From Silicimonas sp. (GTDB lineage: Bacteria; Pseudomonadota; Alphaproteobacteria; Rhodobacterales; Rhodobacteraceae): a DNA stretch of 32,213 nucleotides. The stretch spans positions 1-32,213 of the forward strand of contig JAJDUZ010000065.1 in NCBI GenBank assembly GCA_022826385.1, read 5' to 3'. Below the pieces are notes generated by a model that was not told the DNA's origin, ran no database searches, and saw only the letters and a list, made by a program, of their open reading frames with translations. A program made the position numbers and the translations under genes. Below, one piece after another: positions 7,805 through 16,800 of this stretch; positions within the stretch are counted from its first letter, which is position 1, and each line of letters opens with the position of its first letter.

Positions 7805-8548
7805 ATGAAACTCGCAGGACAAAGTGCCATCATCACCGGCGGCGGACGCGACATTGGCTTGGCGGTCGCGCTGAAGCTTGCCGAGGAAGGCGCAAGTGTC
7901 GCGATCAACTATTTCTCGTCCAGTGCTGGCGCCGACGAAGCGGTGGCCAAGATCACCGGCAATGGCGGCAAGGCTTTCGCCTTGCAGGGTGATCTGACCA
8001 AGCAGGCGGATGTGGACGCGCTGGTCGACAAGACGGTGGCCGAGTTCGGTGGCGTTAACGTCTTGGTCAACAACGCAGGCGGTCTGATCGAACGCAAGAA
8101 AATCGCCGAGATGTCGGACGATCTTTGGGACACGATCATGGACGTGAACCTGACCAGCACGTTCCGCGTCACGCGCGCAGCACTGGCGCACATGAAAACC
8201 GGCGCGATCGTGAACCTTGCCAGCCAAGCCGCGCGCGACGGGGGCGGACCGGGCGCCGTGGCCTATGCGACGTCGAAAGGCGCCGTGATGACGATGACCC
8301 GCGGCCTCGCAAAAGAGCTTGGCCCCGACATCCGCGTTAACGCACTTTGCCCCGGCATGATCGACACCGATTTCCACAATGTGCATACCCCCGAGGCCGG
8401 CCGTCGCGGGTTCGAGGCCGCAGCCCCGATGAAACGTCAGGGCAACACTGACGACACGGCGAACCTTGTCTTGTTCCTCGCCTGCGACGACAGCGCCTTC
8501 ATCACAGGCACCAATATCGACATCAACGGCGGCATGCTTTTCTCGTAA
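7805..8548 (+). CDS. SDR oxidoreductase, probable DEH (unsaturated-uronate) reductase
   Basis: This 247-residue classical short-chain dehydrogenase/reductase has the cofactor motif TGGGRDIG (11-18), NNAG (89-92), and catalytic Asn115, Ser140, Tyr154 and Lys158 (YATSK). The Asp at position 16 of the glycine motif is unusual, since Gly or Ser is typical there. In alginate pathways an SDR reduces 4-deoxy-L-erythro-5-hexoseulose uronate (DEH) to KDG using NAD(P)H. Its place between the oligoalginate lyase and KdgF gene makes that the best guess. GGAAGG precedes the ATG. The fold and activity class are certain, the substrate is inferred. No KDG kinase or aldolase is in the window. Confidence 0.85.
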   Translation: MKLAGQSAIITGGGRDIGLAVALKLAEEGASVAINYFSSSAGADEAVAKITGNGGKAFALQGDLTKQADVDALVDKTVAEFGGVNVLVNNAGGLIERKKIAEMSDDLWDTIMDVNLTSTFRVTRAALAHMKTGAIVNLASQAARDGGGPGAVAYATSKGAVMTMTRGLAKELGPDIRVNALCPGMIDTDFHNVHTPEAGRRGFEAAAPMKRQGNTDDTANLVLFLACDDSAFITGTNIDINGGMLFS

Positions 8549-8563
8549 CGCGGAGGAGATGAA

Positions 8564-8875
8564 ATGTCGGATTTTCCCATCGTCCCCACCGGCGAGAATG
8601 TCTCGCGTCAGGTGCTGTCGGACAGTCCCGAACTGATGGTGGTCGCCTTCCGCTTCGATGCGGAAGGGGCCGTGGGTGACCTACACAACCACCCGCATAT
8701 CCAGTCGACCTATGTCGAAAGCGGCCGCTTTCGCTTCACGCTGGGCGACGAAGAACGCGAGGTGGGCCCGGGCGACAGTTTTGTCATCCCTTCCGGTCAA
8801 ACGCATGGTTGCGTCTGCCTTGAGCCCGGCAAGCTGGTCGACTGCTTTACGCCAAGACGCGACGACTTTCTCTGA
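8564..8875 (+). CDS. kdgF: KdgF-type cupin, unsaturated uronate linearisation
   Basis: This 103-residue single-domain cupin carries the metal motif His41-x-His43-x3-Gln47-x6-Gly54 and a second-motif His81. It ends in TPRRDDFL, where KdgF proteins keep an Asp and Arg needed for activity. KdgF converts 4,5-unsaturated monouronates, the product of oligoalginate or pectate lyases, to the linear keto form. This is precisely the step between the PL15 lyase and the SDR in this operon. The start has GCGGAGG upstream, 15 bases after the SDR stop. Size and tail fit KdgF better than a generic cupin. Confidence 0.82.
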   Translation: MSDFPIVPTGENVSRQVLSDSPELMVVAFRFDAEGAVGDLHNHPHIQSTYVESGRFRFTLGDEEREVGPGDSFVIPSGQTHGCVCLEPGKLVDCFTPRRDDFL

Positions 8876-8893
8876 GGGGCATCAGCCCTTCAG
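8872..8893. terminator. Hairpin between convergent kdgF and the VirD4-like gene
   Basis: CTGAGGGG (8872-8879) pairs with CCCTTCAG (8886-8893) over 8 bases with one G-T wobble and a 6-base loop. It spans the 6-base gap between two converging genes and both stop codons. It could end transcription from both sides, but there is no clear T-run on either side. Confidence 0.45.
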
Positions 8894-10393
8894 ATCTTCC
8901 AGCATCTTCTCGTGGATCAAGCGGTCGATCGGGTTGTCGTGCAACTTGGCCTCTGCCCCGTTGCCAAGACCCTCGTCCGCATCGGCCACCGTCCGGCTTT
9001 CCCGCAGATACGCCCGGCTCAGCCGTGGCGGCGGCATCGGCTCGTAATCCGGGTCGAAGAACGGGTTGGGGTCGAACTGGCCTTCGAACACCGGGTCGGT
9101 CAGATAATTCGGCAGCCGCGCAACCACGGCCTCGTCGCCCGCGATCTGCAACAGCATCTCGCCCCGCTCCATCTCAAGGAACTGTCTGCCGGAGACGAAG
9201 CCGACAAGATCGGCCATCGCTTCCGCCGCACCAAGATTGTTCGCCCCGAACGCCTGAAAAACCCTGCTGTTGTTGACCATGGTCTGCCAGTCCAGCGGAT
9301 AGAGCGTTTTCAACTGGCTGACGTCCTGCCAGAAACTCCATGTCTGCAACCCGTAGCCGCGCAGAAGCGTCACCGCCGTCCGCAATTCGTCCAGCGTCCC
9401 GAGTTGCGCGGCCTCGTCGAGGATGAAAAGCGTCGATGTTTCTGGCCGCGTCCGGCGCCGCAGCACAAGTTGGATCAAGGCCCCGATCCAAAGCCGCAGA
9501 ACCCGCCCGTGACTGTGCAGCATGTGCGGCGGCATGACGATGAAGATCGAGGTCGGGCCGCCATTGACGATTTCCTCGATGTCGAAGCTGGTTTCATCAA
9601 GCACGAATTGCACCAACGGACCCCGGACGAAATCGATCCCTTCCTGTGCGAAGGACAAGATCCCGCCCAACGTCTCGGACGCGCCAATCGACAAGGCGCT
9701 TTCGATCAGACGCACCTCGGGATGGCGCGAATTGCGCATGCGCTTGGCCACGCGGTCCTTGTGCGTAGTCATCTCGTGGATGATGCGACGCACCTCGGTC
9801 AGGGTGCGTTTCTCTTTCGGCAGATCGGTCACCACATGCAGGACCACACCCAACAGCAACTGACGCCCGCGCGACACCCAGAACCGGTTCTTGGCACTGT
9901 CGATGTCATCGGGAAGCAACGCGGTGACAAGCGCTGTGGCTTCATCGACGCTTTCCGGGCTGCCCGACTGGATAAGGTCCAGCGGGTTGAAACCGCCCGG
10001 CGCCTCGTTGGTGATGCCCATCGGGTCAAGGACCACGACTGTCTCGCCGCGCTCACGCCGCGCCCGCGCGGTGACGGCCGCGTTTTCGCCCTTGGGGTCG
10101 ATCACGATGACCGGGCCGTTGTGACGAAGCAGGGCGGGAATAATACAGCCCACGCCCTTGCCCGCACCGGTCGGTGCGATGGTGATCAGATGTCCGTCGC
10201 CATCCATCAAGATGGGGTCGATATACCCGTCCTTGGGCGAGATCTCGGGGTCGCCATAGTTGAAGCCAACCGGTGTGCGGACATGCTCGGTCTCCATCGA
10301 CCATGCGACCAGCAACCCCTCGCCCGGCAAGGACGGCGGATAGCGGCGCAGCACGATGTCACCGGGGAAAGGCAGGCTTCGTTTCGGCATCAT
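8882..10393 (-). CDS. VirD4/TraG-family ATPase lacking a membrane anchor
   Basis: This 503-residue protein belongs to the type IV coupling protein class of RecA/FtsK-like ATPases, which move DNA or protein substrates through a hexameric ring. Walker A is APTGAGKGVG (73-82), followed by the family motif VIDPKGE (97-103), Walker B LFILDEAAQLG (322-332) and WQDVSQL (355-361). An all-alpha segment lies between about 170 and 270. Conventional coupling proteins have N-terminal membrane helices; this one begins only about 70 residues before Walker A with no hydrophobic segment, so it is probably soluble. No relaxase, VirB gene or transfer origin is visible nearby. AGGAGG precedes ATGATG at 10393, and the TGA of the preceding gene overlaps it. 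It is the last gene of a coupled trio. Family certain, biological role unknown. Confidence 0.88.
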   Translation of the reverse strand: MMPKRSLPFPGDIVLRRYPPSLPGEGLLVAWSMETEHVRTPVGFNYGDPEISPKDGYIDPILMDGDGHLITIAPTGAGKGVGCIIPALLRHNGPVIVIDPKGENAAVTARARRERGETVVVLDPMGITNEAPGGFNPLDLIQSGSPESVDEATALVTALLPDDIDSAKNRFWVSRGRQLLLGVVLHVVTDLPKEKRTLTEVRRIIHEMTTHKDRVAKRMRNSRHPEVRLIESALSIGASETLGGILSFAQEGIDFVRGPLVQFVLDETSFDIEEIVNGGPTSIFIVMPPHMLHSHGRVLRLWIGALIQLVLRRRTRPETSTLFILDEAAQLGTLDELRTAVTLLRGYGLQTWSFWQDVSQLKTLYPLDWQTMVNNSRVFQAFGANNLGAAEAMADLVGFVSGRQFLEMERGEMLLQIAGDEAVVARLPNYLTDPVFEGQFDPNPFFDPDYEPMPPPRLSRAYLRESRTVADADEGLGNGAEAKLHDNPIDRLIHEKMLEDLKG

Positions 10394-11037
10394 CAGGCCT
10401 CCTCGTCAAACGGCGGGCGCAGACGCCGCACGGCGCCATCGAATTGCACGTCTGGCACCCGCACCACGTTTTGCGAGATCGGCGTGTCATCTTCCATGCG
10501 GACATGCCCGTCGGCTTCCACCGTGAAGGTCGCCTTGAACAGCGCCCCGCCATAGAGCACGAAGGCAGACCAAAGCGCGTCCTCGGCATCGAAAACCGGG
10601 GGTTCGACGTCGATCTCGTCATCCTCGGTTGTAAATTGCGCCGTATCCGTCACGATTTCGAAAGGCCCCTCCTGCCCGTGAACGAACCGGCAGAAGAACC
10701 GCAGATAGGCGTCCTGCACTGTCGGAGCGCCCAAGTCTGGTTCAACCTTGCCGTTCAACGCGTGGATCACCTCGGACCGGCCGGTCAGCGGCCGCACCCC
10801 GTCGGGACCATAAAGGCAGCTCAGCCACTCGTCGGGCTGGCGACGTGCTGTCGTGGCCACATCGCAAAGCAGTTGATCTTCGTAGAACGGCAACTTGGTC
10901 GCCCGGACGGACTTGACCTTGCGCTTTCGGTCCAGCGCCCCAAAGTCATAAAGCCGCTCGGCAAGCAGCGTGACGGTATCATCGGACAAAACCATCCAGT
11001 CGCCATCGGTTGCGGCGGGAAACTCTTCTTCGCTCAT
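10393..11037 (-). CDS. Acidic protein of unknown family, middle gene of the RyR/VirD4-like module
   Basis: I do not recognise this 214-residue protein. It is soluble-looking (no signal peptide or membrane helix) and strongly acidic, with clusters such as TTEDDEIDVEPP, and ends FDEEA. The start ATG at 11037 shares its A with the TAA of the upstream RyR gene (TAATG), and its TGA overlaps the ATG of the VirD4-like gene, so both junctions predict translational coupling and fixed stoichiometry. An ATG 33 bases upstream, inside the previous gene, is less likely. The C-terminal half alternates short hydrophobic and charged stretches, like a beta-rich domain. Its position suggests an adaptor between the membrane protein and the ATPase, which is inference. 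Confidence 0.75.
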   Translation of the reverse strand: MSEEEFPAATDGDWMVLSDDTVTLLAERLYDFGALDRKRKVKSVRATKLPFYEDQLLCDVATTARRQPDEWLSCLYGPDGVRPLTGRSEVIHALNGKVEPDLGAPTVQDAYLRFFCRFVHGQEGPFEIVTDTAQFTTEDDEIDVEPPVFDAEDALWSAFVLYGGALFKATFTVEADGHVRMEDDTPISQNVVRVPDVQFDGAVRRLRPPFDEEA

Positions 11038-13673
11038 TACGTTTTGTCTGCCTCTTGCCCGTCTTTGCACGGCCGTTGGAATTTCGGACGCTCCATCCTT
11101 GTGCGCAATTCAGCACCGTCATCGTGGTCGACCAGAAGCTGCACACGGTGTTTGGCGCATTTGTCGCGCAGCTTGTTCATTTCCGTTCGAATCCCGCGTA
11201 AGGTCCAAACCTCGGGTGTTGCGGGAACAAGACGAAGCGAATAGGCGTGCGTGTCGTTGATCGATTTGCGTAAATTGCAGCCCATGGCTCGAAACGCGAT
11301 CCAATCAGCGCGTGTCGCATTTTGCATATCCGGGATCGTCACCACCAATGACCGGTCGGTTTCCGAAAACTCGGGAGCATCCATCATTCCGAAGACGCGG
11401 GGGGTGTTGTTTGGCATGTGGTACGCTTCGCGACCACGCGTGCGAGACAGGGCGGTCATGATGCCCCGCAAGGTCGCGGCATCCAGCAGTCGCAGGTTCT
11501 GGTCCAGCGCCTCCTGGCTCTTGGCCCGCTTGCCCTCTTGGTCGGTTCTTTCCTCCTCGGACGAGGCCGTCCCGGCGGCCTCCTTTGCTGCCTTGGCTGC
11601 GGCTTCGGCCTTTACGGCATCAGTCTTTGCGGACTGAAAGAGGTCATCATAGGTTCTGAAGTCCTTATGTAACTTCAAAGCGTTGCTTCTGGCCGGCGCG
11701 CCGTCCTTGGGTGGATAGTTCGAGGCAGACCAGCCGTTCATCGCACGCTCGACCATGAAGCGCCGATGTTCCGCCGCACACACATTGCCCAACGTCTTGC
11801 CCGGCTCGAGGCTTTCGTTCACGGCGTTTACGATCTCCTCTGCGCCTTCCTCTTGGAGTTTGTATGACGTCACCGCCGGGCCAAGGATCTCTCCAATCTT
11901 CTCCTGCGACAACTCGGGAAGATCTCCGCGATACCGGTGCTTCCAATCGAACCCTAACTCCCAAAGCCGCAATGGCGCTTGATAAGCCGACGAGAGGCTC
12001 GAGAGTTTTGCGGCATCGTCCAAATCGCCCCAATCTCCGGTAAATCTTTTCGCCTGATCCCTGAAGCGACGGGCATAGTCATCCTGCAGGGCTTTGTTGT
12101 GAGGCGCCGGCCCCATGCCCTCGGCCCATGGGGGCGGTCCGTGTTCCGCGAAGATCGCGCCCAGCGGCGAGTCCTCATACGTCTTTTCCTGCGTTTCGGT
12201 GTAAAGCTCGTGGATCGACTTCGCGAGTTTCATCCACTTGCGATCAAGGAAGCTCAGCTTCGGCACCACGTCCTGCATTCCGCCAAACGGGGCAACAAGA
12301 TGCCAAGGGTCTTCCTGCCCGATGCTTTGCTTGACCGCATCCCGCACATTGCCTTGCCAAAGCCGCGGATAGATCGGTGCCGGAGGGCGTCGCCCGGCCC
12401 GCATCTCGCCTTCAAGACGCATCGCCAGCGCAAGGTTCGTGGCATCGTCCGTGCAGCAGATGATCCACGCCGTCACGGGCACATTGCCCCGGATTTTCGA
12501 ATGGTCGAGGTCCTCGGCATCGCAGCAGACAAAGTCGATGCAAGGCGCGTCTTCAGGTGGGATTGTCCCGTCCTGCAAATGCGGCATCAGCGCATGGAAG
12601 CGCTCCTTGCCGCCCTCTTTCTTTCGGTCGACAACGGTGACCTTCGGCGGGCCAAGCTCGGCCGAGCAACCGTGCAGCACGGCCTCGCGCACCATCGCCA
12701 TACCCAGATCACCGGCGCCAACGACCACAACGTGAAGGCGGGGCTTGTCCTCGCCCGGGGGACAAGGCGCCCGCGTCGCGCGTTCGGCCAGCCAGGTTCG
12801 AGCGAACAGATAGCGCGCGGTTTCCTCGCGGATGGCAAAGCCCGTGAAGCCACGGTCAAGTTTGAACCCGTTGCTGCTGGTCAGTTGCAACTGCCGCAAG
12901 ACTTCCGAATTGGTGAAATGCGCGAAGACCACATCTTCCGGCCGCGGACGCTTGCGCCTGGCCTTAAGGATTTGCGACACCTGCTGCGCCGTTTCCATCG
13001 TCAGCGTATCGTCGCCCAGCGCGATGATTACCCTTTGCGCATGTCCAAGGTATAGGCCCTTCAGCGCTTCGCGGTCCCGCACGTCACGCTCGACCAGAAT
13101 GATTTCGTGTTGCGCCGCAAAATCGCGCGCACCTTCATCGAACATCCGCGCGACTATCGTCAGGGGCACGCCTTTTTCCAACCGCTCCCGCGCGACTTCC
13201 TGGTTCAAGGCCCCATAGCCGATCAGGATGTGGCGCTCGCGCGACTTGAAACGCGCTTGCGTCCACAACCGAACCTTCTGCCAACTGGGTGTGAACAGAA
13301 AACGGATAACCGCAGAGCCCAGAAGAACGGCCGCGAGCACCTTGGAGATATATAGAAGAACGATGGCGTAGTCGTCGCCCGTCTCGCATTCGCCGTGGGC
13401 CAATGCGAAGTGCTGGGCGGTGGAGTAGAAATAGTCAAACCACCTGACCGTCGCCCACCCGTCCAAACTGCGCCAGGCGTCGGGTTGGTCGCACATGAAG
13501 TACCCGACAGCACCGGCACCAAAAACCACGAAAGCGCCGGCAAGCGTCGAGACCAACTTCAAAAACAAACGTACAATTATAGCCAAGCCAAGCAATCCAC
13601 CCCAGAACCGACACCTTGGATCAAAGCAAGATGGCGGCGTAACGCGCTCGCACGGACACGAGCCCACACTCAA
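11037..13673 (-). CDS. Membrane-anchored protein with two TrkA/RCK-like Rossmann domains and an RyR-like domain
   Basis: The product is up to 878 residues. Two hydrophobic segments lie near residues 26-60 and 101-128. The loop between them lacks the TxGYG potassium filter, so it resembles a two-TM channel without an evident selectivity sequence. Two nucleotide-binding Rossmann domains follow, with GYGALNQEVARE (152-163) and VVGAGDLGMAMVRE (317-330). An RyR-type region covers about 480-680, with the paired helix motifs LAKSIHELYTE (483-493) and AAEHRRFMVERAMNGW (633-648). An Ala/Glu/Lys-rich, possibly coiled segment (about 685-725) and a C-terminal domain complete it. The start is uncertain: TTG at 13673 is the longest choice, GTG at 13667 is alternative, and no good ribosome-binding site is visible. 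It heads a coupled three-gene operon. Domain calls are by eye; a sensor or ligand-gated membrane effector is inference. Confidence 0.75.
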   Translation of the reverse strand: MSVGSCPCERVTPPSCFDPRCRFWGGLLGLAIIVRLFLKLVSTLAGAFVVFGAGAVGYFMCDQPDAWRSLDGWATVRWFDYFYSTAQHFALAHGECETGDDYAIVLLYISKVLAAVLLGSAVIRFLFTPSWQKVRLWTQARFKSRERHILIGYGALNQEVARERLEKGVPLTIVARMFDEGARDFAAQHEIILVERDVRDREALKGLYLGHAQRVIIALGDDTLTMETAQQVSQILKARRKRPRPEDVVFAHFTNSEVLRQLQLTSSNGFKLDRGFTGFAIREETARYLFARTWLAERATRAPCPPGEDKPRLHVVVVGAGDLGMAMVREAVLHGCSAELGPPKVTVVDRKKEGGKERFHALMPHLQDGTIPPEDAPCIDFVCCDAEDLDHSKIRGNVPVTAWIICCTDDATNLALAMRLEGEMRAGRRPPAPIYPRLWQGNVRDAVKQSIGQEDPWHLVAPFGGMQDVVPKLSFLDRKWMKLAKSIHELYTETQEKTYEDSPLGAIFAEHGPPPWAEGMGPAPHNKALQDDYARRFRDQAKRFTGDWGDLDDAAKLSSLSSAYQAPLRLWELGFDWKHRYRGDLPELSQEKIGEILGPAVTSYKLQEEGAEEIVNAVNESLEPGKTLGNVCAAEHRRFMVERAMNGWSASNYPPKDGAPARSNALKLHKDFRTYDDLFQSAKTDAVKAEAAAKAAKEAAGTASSEEERTDQEGKRAKSQEALDQNLRLLDAATLRGIMTALSRTRGREAYHMPNNTPRVFGMMDAPEFSETDRSLVVTIPDMQNATRADWIAFRAMGCNLRKSINDTHAYSLRLVPATPEVWTLRGIRTEMNKLRDKCAKHRVQLLVDHDDGAELRTRMERPKFQRPCKDGQEADKT

Positions 13674-13821
13674 TCAATTCAGCGAACCCGCATTGCGCAA
13701 GATTCGCCAGACAAGTGAACACCAACAGACGGATTTCGCCCAGAAATTTCTTTGCCCCGCCCAACCGAACTTGATCGCGTGGCCAGTGGCCGCGCGGGAC
13801 AAACGGCGTTCACATCGCCTG

Positions 13822-16800
13822 TCAGGCCGGCAGTGCCTTCCCCGGCGCAGTGGCCAGCGGACGGTTCGGGAACATCACGTAATAGAACACGGGCGCCGCG
13901 ATCAGGGTCAGGACCGAGGCAAAGGCCAAGCCGCCCATGATCGTCACTGCCATCGACTGGAAGAACGCGTCCGAGATCAATGGGATCATCCCAAGAATTG
14001 TCGTCGCCGCCGCCAGAACCACCGGCCTGAGACGCGAGGTCGATGCGGTCACGATGGCATCCGCCAGCGGCCAGTCGCCGTTCTCGCGGCGCACGATGTC
14101 AATCTCCTCGACCAGCACGATGCCATTCTTGATGAGCATGCCTGAAAGCGACAAGAGCCCCAGAAGCGCCGTGAACGTGAACGGCAAGCCAGAGCCCAAA
14201 AGTGCCAGCGCCACACCGTTGACGGACATTGGCACCAAAAGCCAGATAATCAGCGGCTGCCGCAAAGCATTGAACAACAGGACCGAGATCAGCACCATGA
14301 TGAGAAGGCTCACCGGCAGTTGCTGCGCAAGCGAGGCCTGCGCGTCGCCCGAGCTTTCATACTCACCGCCCCACTCGCGCTTATAGCCCACGGGCACCGA
14401 CATCGCCTCGATTGCGTCCTGCACTTCGGATTGCACCTCGGCCGCCATCTTGCCCTCGGCCACATCGGCGCCGACGGTGATGGTGTAAACACGGTCGCGA
14501 CGCATCATCAGCGTGTTTTGCCCCTCAAAAATGAGACCGTCCGTGACCTGTTCGAACGGCACAAGCGCACCGGCGGCCTCGGAATAGATCACGTGATCGC
14601 TCAGTGCGATATCCTCGCGACGGCTGGTGCGGACCACGATAGGGATTTGCCGTTCGCCTTCGCGATAGACGCCGGACTGCAGACCCTCGGTCGCATAGAG
14701 CAGCGTCTGCGTGATGTCATCGCGGGTGATGCCCGCCTCTTGCGCGCGGTCGGTCGCATAGACCGGGCGCAACACCTGTTCCATCTCGCGCCAATCGACG
14801 CGCGGCGCGACGATGTTGTCGGACGCCTCGACCAGAACGTGCATGGCCTGGTCGGCAAGATCACGCAGCACCACCGGGTCCGAGCCCGAGAACCGCACCT
14901 GGATCGGGTCACCTCCGCCCGGTCCGAAGGCCAGACGGTTCGCCCGCAATTCGGCTTGTGGCAGGTTTTGGCTGGCATAAGCCTGCAGGCGCAGGATCAG
15001 GGGTTGGATCACGTCGAGCGTTTCGGTTCGCACGATGATGTGGCCATAGGACGGGTTCGGGTCCTCGCCCTGATAGGTCAGCATGAAGCGCGCAGCCCCC
15101 TGCCCGACAAATGCCGTGCTGGCGACGACCTCGGATTGGGTGCCAAGCCAACTCTCCAGAACGGCAAGGTCGCGCGAGGTCTCTTGGATCGACGCGCCTT
15201 GCGCCAGTTTGTAGTCGACGAAGAAGAGCGGCGTGTTGCTGTCGGGGAAGAACTGCTGCTTGATCTGGCCGAACAGCATGAAGCACGCGACGGTCACCGC
15301 GATCAGGGCCGCGATGACCAGCCACCAGACTTTCAGGCACGCCCGCAGGAACCCGGCATAGGCGCGGAACAACAATCCGCCATAGGCATCGTCCCCGCCC
15401 TCGTTCGCCGTCCTGAAGAAATAGTGACCCAGAAGCGGGGTCACGGTCAGCGCCAGCACCCACGAGAGCAAAAGCGAAATCGCAATGACGGCGAAGAGGG
15501 AAAACAGGAACTCGCCCGTCGCGTCGGGGCTGAGCCCGATGCCCGCAAAGGCCATGATCCCGATGACGGTCGCACCCAGAAGCGGGATCTGCGTTTTCGA
15601 TGCGGCCTCGTCCGCCGCCTCGCGCGAGGTTTTGCCCCGCCGCATGGCAATCTGCATCCCCTCGGCAACGACGATGGCGTTGTCCACCAGCATCCCCATC
15701 GCGATGATAAGCGCCCCAAGCGAAATGCGTTCCATTTCGATCGAGAAGAGCCCCATGAACAGAAGCGTGCCGACCACGGTCAAAAGCAGGGTCGAGCCCA
15801 CGACGACGGCCGCGCGCCACCCCATGAACAGCGCCAAAACAACGACGACGATACTGACCGACATGGCCAGGTTAACAAGGAAGTCGTTCGATGCTTCCTC
15901 GACCACAAGGTGCTGCTGATAAATTGGGTGCAGATCAATGCCGACCGGGATCTCGGACTGCAACTCGGCCAGCTTGGCGTCGACCCGGTGACCGACATCC
16001 ACGATGTTCTCGGACCCGATCCCGGCGACCCCCAGCGTAAAGGCCTCGACCCCGTTGTGCCGGACAATCAGGCTGGGGTTGTCTTCCCGCCCGCGATAGA
16101 CCCGTGCGAAATCCGACAGGTTCAGAAGTTGTCCGCCGACGCCCACGGTCAGGCCCGCGATTTCGTCCACCGTGTCGTTGCCTTCCGGGCCTTGGATCAG
16201 AACGCGGCCATCCTCGCTTTGGATCGAGCCGCCATCGGTGATGGAATCCGCCTGCGCCAACGCGCCCTGCAATGCAGTCGGCGGGACATTCAGGTTGGTC
16301 GCCAGTGCTGCATTCGGTTCGACATAGATCACCTCGTCCGGCACCGCATCGACACTGACGTCAGCAACGCCCGTAACGGTCAGCAATTCCCGCCGCAGGA
16401 ATGTCGCCAGTTCATAGACTTCGCGATCACTGAACCCCGGCGCCGTCACAGCGTAGTAAAGCCCAAACACGTCTCCGAAGCTGTCATTGACGAAAGGTTG
16501 TGATGCCCCGTTCGGCAGGCGTGCGTCACCGACGCGGTTGCGAAGCTTGGTCCAGATCTCGGGCAACTCGGTGCCGTCATACTGGTCTTTCATATCGACC
16601 GTGATCCACGACAGCCCCGGCTGATTCATCGACCGGATTTCGTCCACCTGCCCCATCTTCTGGATCTCGGATTCGATCGGGTCCGAGACTTCGCGGGCCA
16701 CTTCCTCGGCCGATGCACCGGGATACTGCGTGACGACAACCGCCGTCTTGATCGTGAAGGCCGGGTCTTCCAGACGACCCAGCGTATTGAACCCCCAGAA

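Noticed and set aside
8882..10393. Conjugative element or plasmid transfer region
   Set aside because: Only the coupling-protein-like ATPase is present; there is no relaxase, VirB homologue or integrase in the window.
14320..16503. 727-codon plus-strand open frame inside the RND transporter
   Set aside because: It lies fully antisense to an unmistakable RND transporter and lacks any domain.
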